NCBI GenBank assembly: GCA_947359465.1
Contig: OX375872.1
Location: 2,276,395-2,340,394, forward strand
DNA: 64,000 bases
Source of the DNA: Metellina segmentata
Taxonomy: Eukaryota; Arthropoda; Arachnida; Araneae; Tetragnathidae
Direction of reading: 5' to 3'
Shown: in pieces, positions 21,457-32,562 of the stretch
Layout: each line of letters begins with the position of its first letter
Position numbering within the stretch: the stretch's first letter is position 1
Made by a program: the position numbers and the translations under genes
The notes under the pieces: model-generated
Database searches by the model: none
What the model was told of the DNA's origin: nothing
The model's input: the letters and a program-made list of their open reading frames with translations, nothing else

Positions 21457-21716
21457 ATAGTTTGGAAATACAAACAAAAAGCAAATTAGTTTGGATTGAC
21501 GTTGTTGTATCTAGGGACAGCCGGGTATTTGGTCAATGGATATGATAGGCAAAAGTGTCCCTTGGTATCACAACTGGTCATTTTGAATTCGATCGCCCAT
21601 TTGGTAGGGTTAAAGATTGAAAAAAAACATATAAATCAATTCTTGAAAAACAGTAGAACTGATTGCTAATCCGTGTGTATGTACATTGAATAATGATGAA
21701 AACTCGAGAAAAACTA

Positions 21717-23030
21717 CACTGCTGGCCACCCAAATTGCAACGCCAAGAAAGACAAAAGATATCACAACAAAATTTATTTTGTAGATAACATGTTGACCAA
21801 GTATCAAATGATTAAATTTATAGACTTCTGTGAAGTGTGGTTCCTGCCAAAATCAGTAGCCAGAGTAGCCGCCATTGTTCGAGATCACCGCTGCCACACG
21901 CCTCGGCATTGATTCAAAGAGACTTTGGATGTGTTCTTGGGGTACAGCAGACCAAGCAGCTTCCACACGTTGCCAGAGTTGATCTGATGTGGCAGCTGGG
22001 GTTGTAATCTGGGGTTGAGCAACCATGGACCACATGTTTTCTATCGGCGAAAGATTTGGAGAGCGAGCTGGCCAGGGAAGCAATTCAATCTGGTGATTGA
22101 CGAAGAACCCTTGGACAATGCGTGCCACGTGTGGTCGCGCATTATCCTGTTGAAATATGTCTGTGGGCAAGCCCTGAAGGTAAGGAAGGACAACTGGCTC
22201 CAACACCTCGGAGATGTAGCGCTGGGTGTTTAAAAGTACCGGCAATGCGTACTAGAGGAGTGCGAGAGTGATATCCAATACCGCCCCATACCAAAAAACC
22301 CGGTGCAGGACCAATGTGGCGGTGCATAACGCAGCTGTTCAGTATCCTCTCTCCACGGTGTCTCCAGACTCGAATCCGACCATCGTGGTGTTGCAGACAG
22401 AAGCGTGACTCGTCAGTAAAGACAATTTCATTCCATTCTGCCGTCCACATCCTTCTTTCATCGCACCATTGGCGGCGGAGACGTCTGTGGTTCTGCGTCA
22501 AGGGTAGATGATGCAATGGACGTCTTGCGGACAGAGCACTCTGCTGTAAACGGCGTCGAATGGTACGCGCAGACACTGGACGATGCGTTACAGGCTGAAT
22601 CTGCTGCGCTATGGTTCGTGATGTGGCTGAGCGATCCGTCACTGTCATACGCACAATATGCTTGCCATCACGTGAAGTGGTGCACTGAGGTGGATGCGAT
22701 CAAACACGTCGGTCCGTCGAACACTCCTGCATCACTATCCTTCCTCTGTCGAAGTCGGATACTTGATCAAAAGATGATCGCTGTTTTCTACGAGACATAA
22801 TTGATCGTTTTTTTGAAAAAACCACAAGAAAAACACAATTGCCGTACTTGAAATCGTCGAAATCTCCAAGCCTTAAATAGCTCTTTGAAGTGGGGCCACA
22901 GGCGCGCATGATGTGCGTCTGCGCTGAAATTCTAATCCTTTGCATATCTCACCTCCGCTAATGCATGCTGTAAGTTTCATATTATTTGCATGCTTCCTTC
23001 AGGGTGTTGCATTTACGGTGGCCAGCAGTG
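21717..23030 (-). mobile_element. Tc1-like transposon, 1.31 kb, both TIRs and TA flanks
   Basis: The left end TA|CACTGCTGGCCACC (21717) and right end GGTGGCCAGCAGTG|TA (23030) are exact inverses over 14 bp. The inner arms match loosely, both with TTGCAACGCC- or TGCAACACC-like blocks. The length fits the family. The outer CACTGCTG is shared with the element at 5913, so the two are related. The transposase is on the minus strand. Confidence 0.93.
21853..22798 (-). pseudogene. Tc1 transposase with truncated DNA-binding domain
   Basis: The start ATG is at 22798 (MSRRKQRSSFDQVSDFDRGR). Soon after MQECSTDRR a deletion fuses into SHPPQCTTSRDGKH, removing most of the first helix-turn-helix and shifting the frame. 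The second half of the DNA-binding region (SARTIRRRLQQSALSARRPL) and the catalytic core are well kept: IVFTDESRFCLQHHDGRIRV (first Asp), DIFQQDNARPHVARI (second Asp) and SPNLSPIENMWSM (Glu), ending MPRRVAAVISNNGGYSGY. A frameshift near 22240, at RIAGT, separates the two catalytic halves. All three catalytic residues survive, but loss of the HTH and two shifts should abolish activity. Confidence 0.9.
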
Positions 23031-23410
23031 TATATATATATTTCACTACAACAACAGTCCCTTTCTCTCCCCATATCCCTTAATCCCATTTCCGACCCCA
23101 CCCCCCGTTCCCTCGGAAAGTTGGCGATAACATGTTCAAGAAGATTGGTTGGTTGATTGAGGTTTAATAGCACAAGATCCAAAAAATGATAAGCTGCGCC
23201 AAACACAAAATAATTAAAATATAACATGTTCTTCAAAAAGGAATATCTCAGTTTTAAAGTCGTTTTCTCAAACTTTTGTGCTCGGAGGCGGTGTGTTTTG
23301 GCAGGTTCTAGTAGAACTCACAGTATATGTGTAACAGAATGACATTTAACTTCTGCATGCAGCATAAATAAAAGACAAGTATAAGGACATAATGAAGCTT
23401 CTACTCTGTG
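23031..23410. other. No gene seen
   Basis: It begins with a short TA run next to the Tc1 end, then unremarkable sequence with a C-rich patch at about 23098-23112. Nothing recognised. Confidence 0.4.
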
Positions 23411-23946
23411 AGGATCCGAAGAGTGAATGTGAAGAGTGAGAGACACTGTGATAAATGTCCTAGAACGATTAAACTTGTTTTGTTATATTGAAATCTCAAT
23501 TTGAAGATTTTGATAGAAGTGACCCCATTGAATTTTCATAATAGATTTTCACAGATGTAACACATTTGAACAAAACCATTTCAACACTAGATGAGTTCAT
23601 TAACGATCTACCAGACGAAATAGAACATCTGATTCCTCATTCTTTCATAGCTAATTCTTCCTTCCTTAAAAAATGAAAAGAGGATCCGAAGAGTGAATGC
23701 ATGCTCAGACACTGTGATAAATGTCCTAGAACGATTAAACTTGTTTTGTTATATTGAAATCTCAATTTGAAGATTTTGATAGAAGTGACCCCATTGAATT
23801 TTCATAATAGATTTTCACAGATGTAACACATTTGAACAAAACCATTTCAACACTAGATGAGTTCATTAACGATCTACCAGACGAAATAGAACATCTGATT
23901 CCTCATTCTTTCATAGCTAATTCTTCCTTCCTTAAAAAATGAAAAG
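23411..23946 (+). repeat. Near-identical 270-bp tandem duplication
   Basis: Copy 1 (23411-23680) and copy 2 (23681-23946) are almost the same base for base. The visible difference is near the start, where copy 1 has an extra GTGAAGAGTGAG stretch and copy 2 has CATGCTC. Each contains the same coding trace TLDEFINDLPDEIEHLIPHS. It duplicates the upstream edge of the pseudogene that follows. Confidence 0.93.
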
Positions 23947-26048
23947 AAAACCTTCTATTCCATACTGCTGTTATTCTACCGTGAAAATTTTTCTTTCATC
24001 ATCCAAGATGCTATGTGATTTCCTTTGGATTCAAATAGTATGAGAGATAACTACTAGGTTTAAAAGTACAGTTGATTTACAATTAATAAATTATTTACAC
24101 GATGATTTTCCATACAAGAGATAGGGAGCACAGTTAAAATATTGTCTACCCAAGACGAGATATATTGACAACCATAGATACCAGGCTCTAACAATGAGGT
24201 ACACTGGACTTCTGAATTTCGTACTTTACATCCTGTGGTGTGTACATTATAAAAGTCCTGAAGGAGAGAACATGATCTCATCCCATTGCATTGTTTCTGA
24301 TGATTTACGGCCATATTCACAAATCTCGAGTTAACTCGAGGATCAGTTGATCCGCGAGTAAGAGTTAACTCGAGGATTAGCAAGAACAGTATTCTCAAAC
24401 AGCGTGTTAAGTGATCCGGGGATTAAAATGAGAAGCTCGCTGTGATTGGATACCTCACGATCACGTGGTATTGTTTACATTGGTTGCGACGCCCGAATCT
24501 GCATTCATACTGATCAAGCACGTACTTCGCCGTAGAATTGATTCCAAATTGTGAATAAATAGGACTCATACAGCATTTTAATATGGTTTTGGGAAAAGCA
24601 ATCCAAAGGTATTTAATTTCAAATTGGATTTTTATGGAAACCTAAATTTTGCAAGAAATAATTGTACATAATCGGATTACATACATCTGTCAAGACGTTA
24701 TCTTTGTATTTGTCAGTATGGGTGTGTATTGGTGGTGTGAAAAGTGACTTGCATTTTCAATTTTGTTTCATTCGTAATAATTCAACAGAATAATTTTTAT
24801 TCTACGACGAATTTGTATCTGCCATGGTCGTTTTCTACCGTTCGCGATCTCCGGCTTAGAAGACAGAGGTGGCGACATCTATCTTTTCGCTAAGCTGCTT
24901 GTTAAGATTACGCAGCTACATTTGTTTTCATTTTTCTTTTGAATTTCAATAAAATTATATTTCAAATTTTCCATTTAAGCAATATTAAGATGAGGACATG
25001 AGCTGCTATGCAGAGGTGCTCCGTAATGATACGTCCAATCCAGTGACCAGTCATCGCAAGAATACTATACTTATAGAATAGCATAGAATGAAATGTGTCA
25101 TCCATTTTGTTTTTGCAGAATATCCTTCGCAAAAAGGTAGTACTGCGCATGCGTAACTCTTACTCGCGAGTTAACTCGCCGATTTCGGAGGATCAAAATG
25201 TAACACCGAACCGGCAGTTTAAACCACGGATCAGGACTTGTGAATACGGTTTTTTCGATAACTCGCGGATTATCGTTGATTCTCGAGTTAACTCGGACTT
25301 GTGAATACGGCCGTTAGAGCATAATGTGAATATGGTATTCAAAACTCCAGAAATAGTTAAATGAATAGTTTATATGAAATATATAAAAAATAATTAGCCT
25401 CACATCAAACACTACTTTAGTGACGGCTGTGCAGCATAGTACAAAAATAAGTTCCTAAATATCTGTCATCATCAGGAAGATTTCCAAATAGACATACAGT
25501 GGTCTTTCTTTGGCACTAGTCATGGCAAGTCAGAATGTGATGGTATAGGTGGAACTGCAAAACGTCTCGCCAGAAGAGAAAGTCTTAAAGAGACCCACCC
25601 CTTGACAAGCAGATCACTACTCCAAAACATTTTTTGATTTCTGTGACGAAACAATCGAAAAGGTTAAATTTCATTATATTGTAAGGTACATAATCCGCTC
25701 TTCCCTCAAAATCGGTTTCAGAGATGCTCCCTGGAAGATGCTCCCTGGAAGGCATTGGTAAAGAACCCTCCTGATGATTTGTATCCTGGATGTCGCTGCA
25801 AGTAGTCTGATCATTTTTGGTACTTTGGAATGATATCGGTGATTAATCAAGACCAAGGAGATGCTTTAGTAAAATTTCTGTACCCAAATGGACATTCACC
25901 TTCATTCTGCTGGCCTCGCGCAATTCCATTTCCTTATATGGACACATACTATTACTGGCAGAAGATCCAACGAGTGTATAGCGTTGATGGAACAAAAAAT
26001 GGAAAACTAACAGGTGGTGCTAACAGCAAAGAAACTGAGGAGCATTAA
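23551..26048 (+). pseudogene. Decayed transposon-like gene, 'YFSDG..QYKN / TSHGK..CDGIGG' family
   Basis: Coding traces appear in order: TLDEFINDLPDEIEHLIPHS (in both duplicated copies), ENFSFIIQDAM (about 23983), NEVHWTSEFRTLHP, SPEGENMISSHCIVSDDL up to the MITE at 24308, EHNVNMVFKTPEIV after it, then HYFSDGCAA, YKNKFLNICHHQEDFQ, WSFFGTSHGKSECDGIGG, AKRLARRESL, ITTPKHFFDFCDETIEKVK, and a C-terminal frame (25830-26048) with GDALVKFLYPNGHSPSFCW. I remember proteins with this motif order as large multi-copy families in insects and cnidarians, with no agreed name. D/H/E-rich motifs (FSDG, TSHGK..CDG) suggest a DDE-like nuclease, which is inference. At least six stops or shifts make it inactive. 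Confidence 0.65.
24308..25313. mobile_element. MITE, 1.0 kb, PIF/Harbinger-like, TTA duplication
   Basis: The left end CGGCCATATTCACAAATCTC and right end GACTTGTGAATACGGCCG are inverses, and the arms continue with GAGTTAACTCGAG and ACTCGCGGATCA-type blocks for about 90 bp. Flanks are TTA at 24305-24307 and 25314-25316. A 3-bp TWA target duplication is the hallmark of PIF/Harbinger elements. No transposase frame is present. Joining the flanks across one TTA gives the uninterrupted codons SDDL-EHN of the host pseudogene, an independent proof of the borders. Confidence 0.88.
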
Positions 26049-27149
26049 ACTTATAAGACTATGATAATAGTGTAATCTGTTATGGGAATTTTTGACGTTA
26101 CTTTAATTGGTGTTGTCCTTATTGTTATTTATGTATCTGGTGTTAGAAACTGCTTCATTGTGAATTACACATCAATATATTTAACATTAATGTTAAAAAG
26201 ACATTATTTCAAGATGGCAGACAAATATTCTTTTCTTTCTTTTATAATATAGACATGTCTTTGCATGTAATAATATTCTAAAAAAACAAATAATTTTAAA
26301 TTCTTTTAATATTTTTCTCGCTATGTCTTATTACTTTACTTGCCAGCATTTAAAAGTTTCCGACTGAATTTTTTTCAATCACAGTAGCCAATTTTCTTAA
26401 TTTTAAATACCCTAAAACTAAAAACCCGTCTACAGTTTTGGAACAAAAACCTATACTAGGCAATATTATATTACTTTTAATGAACATTTATTTCAATTGT
26501 TTTTTTTCTATTGCAGCTAAGGATAGTTGTACAAAATTGCTACCCACTTCCAGTTGTCATTTTTTCCTCAAAATGGTCAAAGAACGTAAAATTTTCATTC
26601 CAAGGAATTAAAAAAAAATTCATTCTTTGTTGCGAAAGAGCATGCAATAATTTTCACCACAAAAAGCTTTAGATTCCTTCATACCCTCATGCTGAAAATT
26701 CAGGTTTTCTGAACCTAGTTTTTCCACCAAAAAAACTAGACTACAAGTACATTTATAAATTTGTTTATGCATTTATAAAATTTTTGAGTGCTGATGTATT
26801 TTTTTTTATGAATTTCTTAGCATCGTATTGAGCTCTGTGTAAAATTTGAAAGAAATCTGATCATTTGTTATGGAGGGAAAAAAATAAAATCTATACAAGG
26901 GTATTTTGTGTCTCAAGATCGACAGACAACACAGATTTAACAAAAATTCGCTATAAAATTAAAACCATTTGAGATAGAGGAGAAACTTTTAATGCAACCA
27001 TAAAGTAGACCAAATTTCATCACCATCCGAGACGGAGGGTGACATTGAACAGAACCTTTTGAATCGAGGACAAAACTTTTTTTAATTATTATTTGCATTC
27101 GTAGCTATGTAATGTTACACCACGTTTGATTAAAATGTGAAGGTTCTCG
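26049..27149. other. AT-rich, no gene seen
   Basis: No recognisable coding, RNA or repeat structure beyond A/T runs. Confidence 0.4.
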
Positions 27150-27157
27150 GACTAATC

Positions 27158-27715
27158 CAGGCCTCGAAATAGATTTTTTAATACAGGTGCACACTGTGCA
27201 CCTAAGTTTTTAAATTAGGTGCACAGGTTATATGTTAGGTGCATATTTAAAAAAAATGTAGTATAAGAGTATTAATACAATGTAAACTACTGTATTAGTT
27301 GAGTATGTTTATATAGGTTCGTAGTAGATAGTAAATAAAAAATATTTAAACATATCGAAACTCTACGGCGCACGGCTATCGCGACAGTCGCTTTAACAGA
27401 GCCATCTGGAAAATGTTTCGATTATCGGAAAGTTCCTGGTGGCAGTGACACAATAAACCTTCCTCCTGTATAAACCCATCAGGGCACAGCGATTTTGTTT
27501 TCGCTTAGTGTGTATTTAGGAATTTTAATTACGTTCCTTTAGAGAGAGAGATGTCGATACTAATATTTTGTTCAAACATCAAAATAACATAAAACAAGTT
27601 CCCCTCTTTTTTTTAACGTTAGGTGCACTGTGTGCTCCTAGTGGGAAAAAATTAGGTGCACAATTTTATTTTCATGTGCACAGTGCACCTGTGCACCCGG
27701 GTATTTCGAGCCTTG
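27158..27715. mobile_element. hAT-type MITE, 558 bp, perfect 8-bp duplication
   Basis: It begins CAGGCCTCGAAATAG and ends GTATTTCGAGCCTTG, imperfect inverses. Both subterminal regions are rich in GTGCACAGTGCAC-type palindromes (about 27184-27245 and 27620-27700). GACTAATC flanks it exactly on both sides (27150-27157 and 27716-27723). An 8-bp duplication plus CAG-like termini assigns it to hAT. No transposase remnant. Confidence 0.92.
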
Positions 27716-27723
27716 GACTAATC

Positions 27724-30441
27724 AATACTTGAAATTTTGAAAATTTCAATAACTTGGATAGCGATATGCCAACAAAAAAATTGTATGATTTAGAACAATA
27801 ATTGCACAGTCCTAAGGTATGCCATAGACAAGATTTCCGCATTACAGTAATTTATTTAACCAGGGAAAAAAATTAGGTCCACCATGTAATTGGCTTGGCA
27901 ATGACTATTTTGACTAACTTTCCTTAAAATTCCTGTGTTTGAAGTTACGAAAATAAGTAAAATCAATATTAAAAAACAGAAGTAATCCAAACATTTGAAA
28001 ACAAGTGATTGTTTTGGTATCTCTTATAATACGGTTATTTAAACTTTAATGTCTCTTACTATTTTTAATTTAATAATTTCATTACTAAATGTACCGATTG
28101 AGCATCTGGACCAGCTATGTTATGATTCTGAAGAGATTTTCGTTCACAGAAATTGATAATTTATCACCTGAAAATGAGGGTTTTAAGGATCAACTGTGTG
28201 AACGTCGAATGAGATATAGCATAGGTAATAAAGGTTTTATACAAAACTGCACCATTATCTCGAAAGAATATAAACGTAATTACGTTTAAAAAAATATATT
28301 TTCTCGCAATAACAGAAAGTTGTCGATATTACTAAATGAAACGAAACTTGTTTGAGAATAGTTTCGTTTAATCTATTAACAGTTATCTGTCAATAATTAA
28401 AGACATTTTTTTCGAAAATGACACTTATTTATGCGAAAAAGAGACCATTTTAATCCAAGCTTTTTCATTTCGTGTATTATCACTTGAAACTTTTTAAAGT
28501 AAAAATATTTAATCATGATATATGACTATCTTATCAAATTAATTTGTTATCTGCCTCTTTGTAAACAATGATGCAATTCAATATTACATAGGCAATTGAG
28601 AAAATTTGATAATATTTTGCCTACAAATTAAATTTTAGAAATTCTAAAAATGTAAGCGGAGCTATTAAAACACTTAAGCAATAGCTGCATTTTCTCTGAG
28701 GGGTTTAAGAATTTTATTCGATGACTACTTTTCAACCTCCCCGAGCAGAGAAGGTAATTCTTCCAGTAATTTAATGAAAACTAGCTATCGTAAGTGATGA
28801 CTAATATTGTCCATAGTAATAGACAAACGCATAGTAATTTTGCAAATTACCATACAAAGTAATGAGAGTCTAATTTAATGCTAAAAGAAACAACTTTATA
28901 AATTTTAAAATATTGTACGTCATCGCTACCCTAATTGCAAGAAAATAAATGTGTTACAATATAAAGCATGCACAAAGGTTTTAAGATTATTTGTCCGTGA
29001 TCTCAAAGATGAATTGATATGAAACTTCGTTTATGCGACACAGTTATAGAAAAACAATTTCAAGTGGTGAATATAACTTCCATAAAAATGAAGGCTGAGA
29101 AAAAAAAGCCTAGAAATTTATTTGCAATTGAACATTTCAAAACCATTTTTGTTTAATCCATCGTCTAATTTTTTTTTTATTTGAAGTTCAGAGTCCAAAT
29201 TCTACGGATAAAAGGAAATATTAGAATACCTATTTCTTCAAAGTTTATGTCAGCACAAGCATCGCTTTAACTCGTCGTTGTATTACTTTATGTCGCAATT
29301 TAGTGAATAACGAGCATGAGAAACACGAGCCTGACGAACACCTTATACGAGCGCAATTTTTAAGTTAACCCTCACCAGAAATTCACTGCCCTGAGTTCTT
29401 CTCTTCCCATTTCTGAGAATTTCGCCAGAAGCACTCCCCTCTGTAAGGTTGCCAGAAATGGCCGCTCAAAAAACGTTCGTTCAAGAAACGTCCGGAAAGG
29501 ATACGATACCTACCTCTATTCACTACCGAAATTTTCGTGCTGCCATCTATGGAAGACTAAGGAAACAAATCGAGTTAAAATCCGTAGCATTTTTAATATA
29601 TCAACCAGTCTGATTCTCAGTGTGGTTAACAAAGTTTTCTTCCTTCTCAATTTTCTATACATAAATTTGAAACAAAATTAGGAAACCTTGATTTTAAAAT
29701 GTCTGCAAAGGCACTATTATTTTGAGTTATTAGAAATAGTTGCTTGTGAATTGGGCATCGGAATTGACTCACTAACCAGCTGTACATATAACAACAACCT
29801 TCCCATAAAAAATTAAAAATAGCACATTTTTGTTGTGTTCATGATAGGTTTCAATAAGTCCAAACTTCCACACCACGCGAACGTGAGAACATTGGAGACA
29901 GATTTAACCCGTCTTTGGCTGTACTTCGATTGCCTGCTCTTCCAACTGCATTTTGCTTACAAATCGCAACTTTCGTTACTTTCTATTTGCTGAGGTAGGC
30001 ACTTTTAACACATCAGGCTTGATAAGCAGGTCAAGAATGCGAGTGGAATTCATCGATAGGTCCAGAAAAGCTGAGAATTGATTACAACATGTGGTTATCA
30101 AAGTGCGGTTAATAATACACTATCTACCAATAAGTATTTGGACACCCATGCATGATATACGTCACGACGAACCCTCTGAATGCCAAACCGCCCGAGACGG
30201 CTTTACATCCAGACGACCGCTGTCCGCCCGAACCGGCCTTAAACTAATCAGCGTATCTTCCCCTCTACCGGTGAGGAGGGTAATCATTCAACCGCACTTT
30301 ACAAAAGGGTCTCGAAGATCGACCTGTCACCTTAAGCGATCATCAGGTGTCAGGGGGTCCTTTTCTAACTACACATAATAGCTTCTTCACTCTGTCTGCG
30401 GATCGGATAAACTTCTGTGAGATATTTTGCTTTTAAAATGC
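27724..30441. other. Intergenic, no gene recognised
   Basis: Mostly AT-rich. A short frame at 28089-28289 has no family signature. At about 30118-30160 the string CTACCAATAAGTATTTGGAC resembles the terminal repeat of some Tc1 elements, and the 250 bp after it is GC-richer (30150-30370), so a truncated Tc1 end is possible. No transposase motif confirms it. Confidence 0.35.
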
Positions 30442-31059
30442 CTGGGTAACGAAACACTCGGAAATACGAGGGTGAAAATGATGATGAGTAAAAATAGATT
30501 TTTACGAATAAAGCACTATTTTCATATATCGGACAGGGAATCCGAACTTAAGAAGGAAAGTGAAACTTTCAATTTCTTACAAAAAATAGAACCATTACAA
30601 ACATATTTGCTCAAAAATTTTTCCGAGCATTTTAAGCCGTACGCTCAGTTATCAGTTGACGAAGCACTCGTTAAATTTAAGGTAAGTAAAGTAGTAAAGT
30701 AATGTAGTAAAAGACATAGCCCATAAAAGCCACACAATATACTTTGATTGCTTTTTCAGTAGCGTCATACTGATGAAAGATCTGCTAAAAATGGGAATAT
30801 ATTCTTGTGGAACTGTGATGGAAAACCGAAAAATTTGCCCAAAGAATTAAAAAATTTAAAGTTATAGGTTCCTCATGAAATCAAATGTTTTCAGTGCATA
30901 AACTCTCCGAGCATTCTATGTACAACTTGAGTAGACAAAAAACAGATACATCTTTTATCTACAAATGTTAAAAATGAGAGTTGTTTGGTTACCAGAAGGA
31001 AAGGATCAGAAAAAAATTTAGTGCAGTCCCCCGTAGCTTTGCGGATTATAATAAACATA

Positions 31060-32562
31060 CAGGGTGGTCCCGAATTCATGGTACAAACTTTAATGGTAGG
31101 TACAGGACATTGTAACAATGATTTATTGTATAGGAATGTATAGTCGCAAGTGACGCGGTGAGGCGAAAACAGGGGAAATAACGGCCGAAAGGAAAAACAA
31201 AGATTTTATTGAAAGCGTTGTTGACAAGTGTCATGTTTACAGAAATTGTTCAAAATTGCGTCCACCAGTATCGATACATGCTTGACAGCGTCGGTGGAGC
31301 GATTGGCGTACACGTTCAAAGATGCCTGGTATTTCACGCACACCTGCAGCAGCTACAGATAAGCGAGCGACGAGATCCTCATCTGAGTCAACTGGAGTCT
31401 CATAAACAAGATGCTTTAGATGTCCCCATAAAAAGTAATCGAGGCTCGATAAATCGGGAGATCGGGGTGGCCAAGGGACTGGTCCACCACGCCCAATCCA
31501 TCGAGTACCAAACGTGGCATTCAGGTAATTCCGTACATCAATGCTGAAGTGTGCTGGCGCCCCATCGTGCTGAAACCACATGCGGTTACGAATGGCGATC
31601 GGAACATCATGCAGCAGTTGTGGTAACACTTCTTTCAGAAAAATAAGATAGCTTCCGCCAGTGAGCCGCGTGGGTAGTAAGTATGGGCCAATCAAAAAGT
31701 CGTTCACAATACCAGCCCACACATTAATACTGAAACGTTGTTGAAACGCATGTCGACGCGTTGCATGTGGATTATCGGTTGCCCACACATGGGAATTGTG
31801 CGCATTAAAGACACCCTCGCGTGAAAATGTCGCTTCATCTGTAAATAGCACATAATCTACGAAATCCGGCTGCAACGCACATTGCTGCATCACCCACAGG
31901 CAGAAGTTCACGCGGCGAGGATAATCTGCCGGATTCAATGCTTGTACTTTCTGAAAATGGAAGGGGTGTAAGCGATTTTCGTTTAACACTCTGCATACAG
32001 TCTGATGACTCACACCTACGTCACGCGCAACAGTTCTTGTGCTTGACTCGGGTCTATCAGCCACAATGTTCAAGAGGCTTTCTTCCAGCCTTGGAGTGCG
32101 TACAGCTCTTACTCGACCAGCGCCATGTCTGTTGACGTCGAACGCACCTGTTTCACAAAGTTGACGATGTAACCGTTGAAAAATTCTATGATCCGGCATT
32201 CGTCGATCAGGATACTCCGCGCGATACATTCGTAACGCAGCTCTGCCGTTACCATTTGCACGGCCGTACATGTAATGCATGTCTGCTTTTTCTGCATACG
32301 TAAAGTCACCCATCGTCTACGGCAGCACAATTGTGAATGGCGCTTTTCCCTACTGCGATGCATCATGTTCAACAGCGGCTAGACATCTACTGCCCTCTAC
32401 CGGCAATGATACCAACCGATCACTCAATTTCTCTTTCCTTTTATTTCCCCTGTTTACGCCTCACCGCGTCACTTGCGACTATACATTCCTATACAATAAA
32501 TCATTGTTACAATGTCTTGTACCTACCATTAAAGTTTGTACCATGAATTCGGGACCACCCTG
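31060..32562 (-). mobile_element. DD41D mariner-type transposon (rosa-like), 1503 bp, apparently intact
   Basis: TIRs begin CAGGGTGGTCCCGAATTCAT at both ends and match over about 124 bp with two mismatches visible (G/A near base 46, A/T near base 107). TA duplications lie at 31058-31059 and 32563-32564. The element sits inside the piggyBac gene. Removing it and one TA gives YNKHM before the piggyBac VDL motif, so the insertion is precise and younger than its host. A complete transposase lies on the minus strand. Near-identical arms and an open gene mark a recent insertion. Confidence 0.95.
31237..32313 (-). CDS. DD41D mariner/rosa-type transposase, intact
   Basis: 358 codons from ATG 32313 to the stop at 31237-31239, no interruption. 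Residues about 1-130 form a paired helix-turn-helix DNA-binding domain (FTYAEKADMHYMYGRANGNG at the start; VARDVGVSHQTVCRVLNENR as the second HTH). Catalytic motifs are VLFTDEATFSREG (first Asp), MWFQHDGAPAHFS (second Asp) and SPDLSSLDYFLWGHLK (third Asp). Counting the protein, 41 residues separate the second and third Asp, so it is DD41D, the spacing of the rosa lineage, not DD34D of classical mariner. The protein would bind the TIRs and mobilise the element into TA sites. The start lies about 130 bp inside the right TIR. It is the only clearly intact transposase in this window. Confidence 0.93.
   Translation of the reverse strand: MGDFTYAEKADMHYMYGRANGNGRAALRMYRAEYPDRRMPDHRIFQRLHRQLCETGAFDVNRHGAGRVRAVRTPRLEESLLNIVADRPESSTRTVARDVGVSHQTVCRVLNENRLHPFHFQKVQALNPADYPRRVNFCLWVMQQCALQPDFVDYVLFTDEATFSREGVFNAHNSHVWATDNPHATRRHAFQQRFSINVWAGIVNDFLIGPYLLPTRLTGGSYLIFLKEVLPQLLHDVPIAIRNRMWFQHDGAPAHFSIDVRNYLNATFGTRWIGRGGPVPWPPRSPDLSSLDYFLWGHLKHLVYETPVDSDEDLVARLSVAAAGVREIPGIFERVRQSLHRRCQACIDTGGRNFEQFL

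Noticed and set aside
22015..22800. Plus-strand frames of 65-94 codons across the second Tc1
   Set aside because: Shadows of the minus-strand transposase, whose motifs are unambiguous.
30115..30378. Truncated Tc1 end suggested by AAGTATTTGGACACCC
   Set aside because: One short terminal-repeat-like string without a partner or a transposase motif is not enough to annotate an element.
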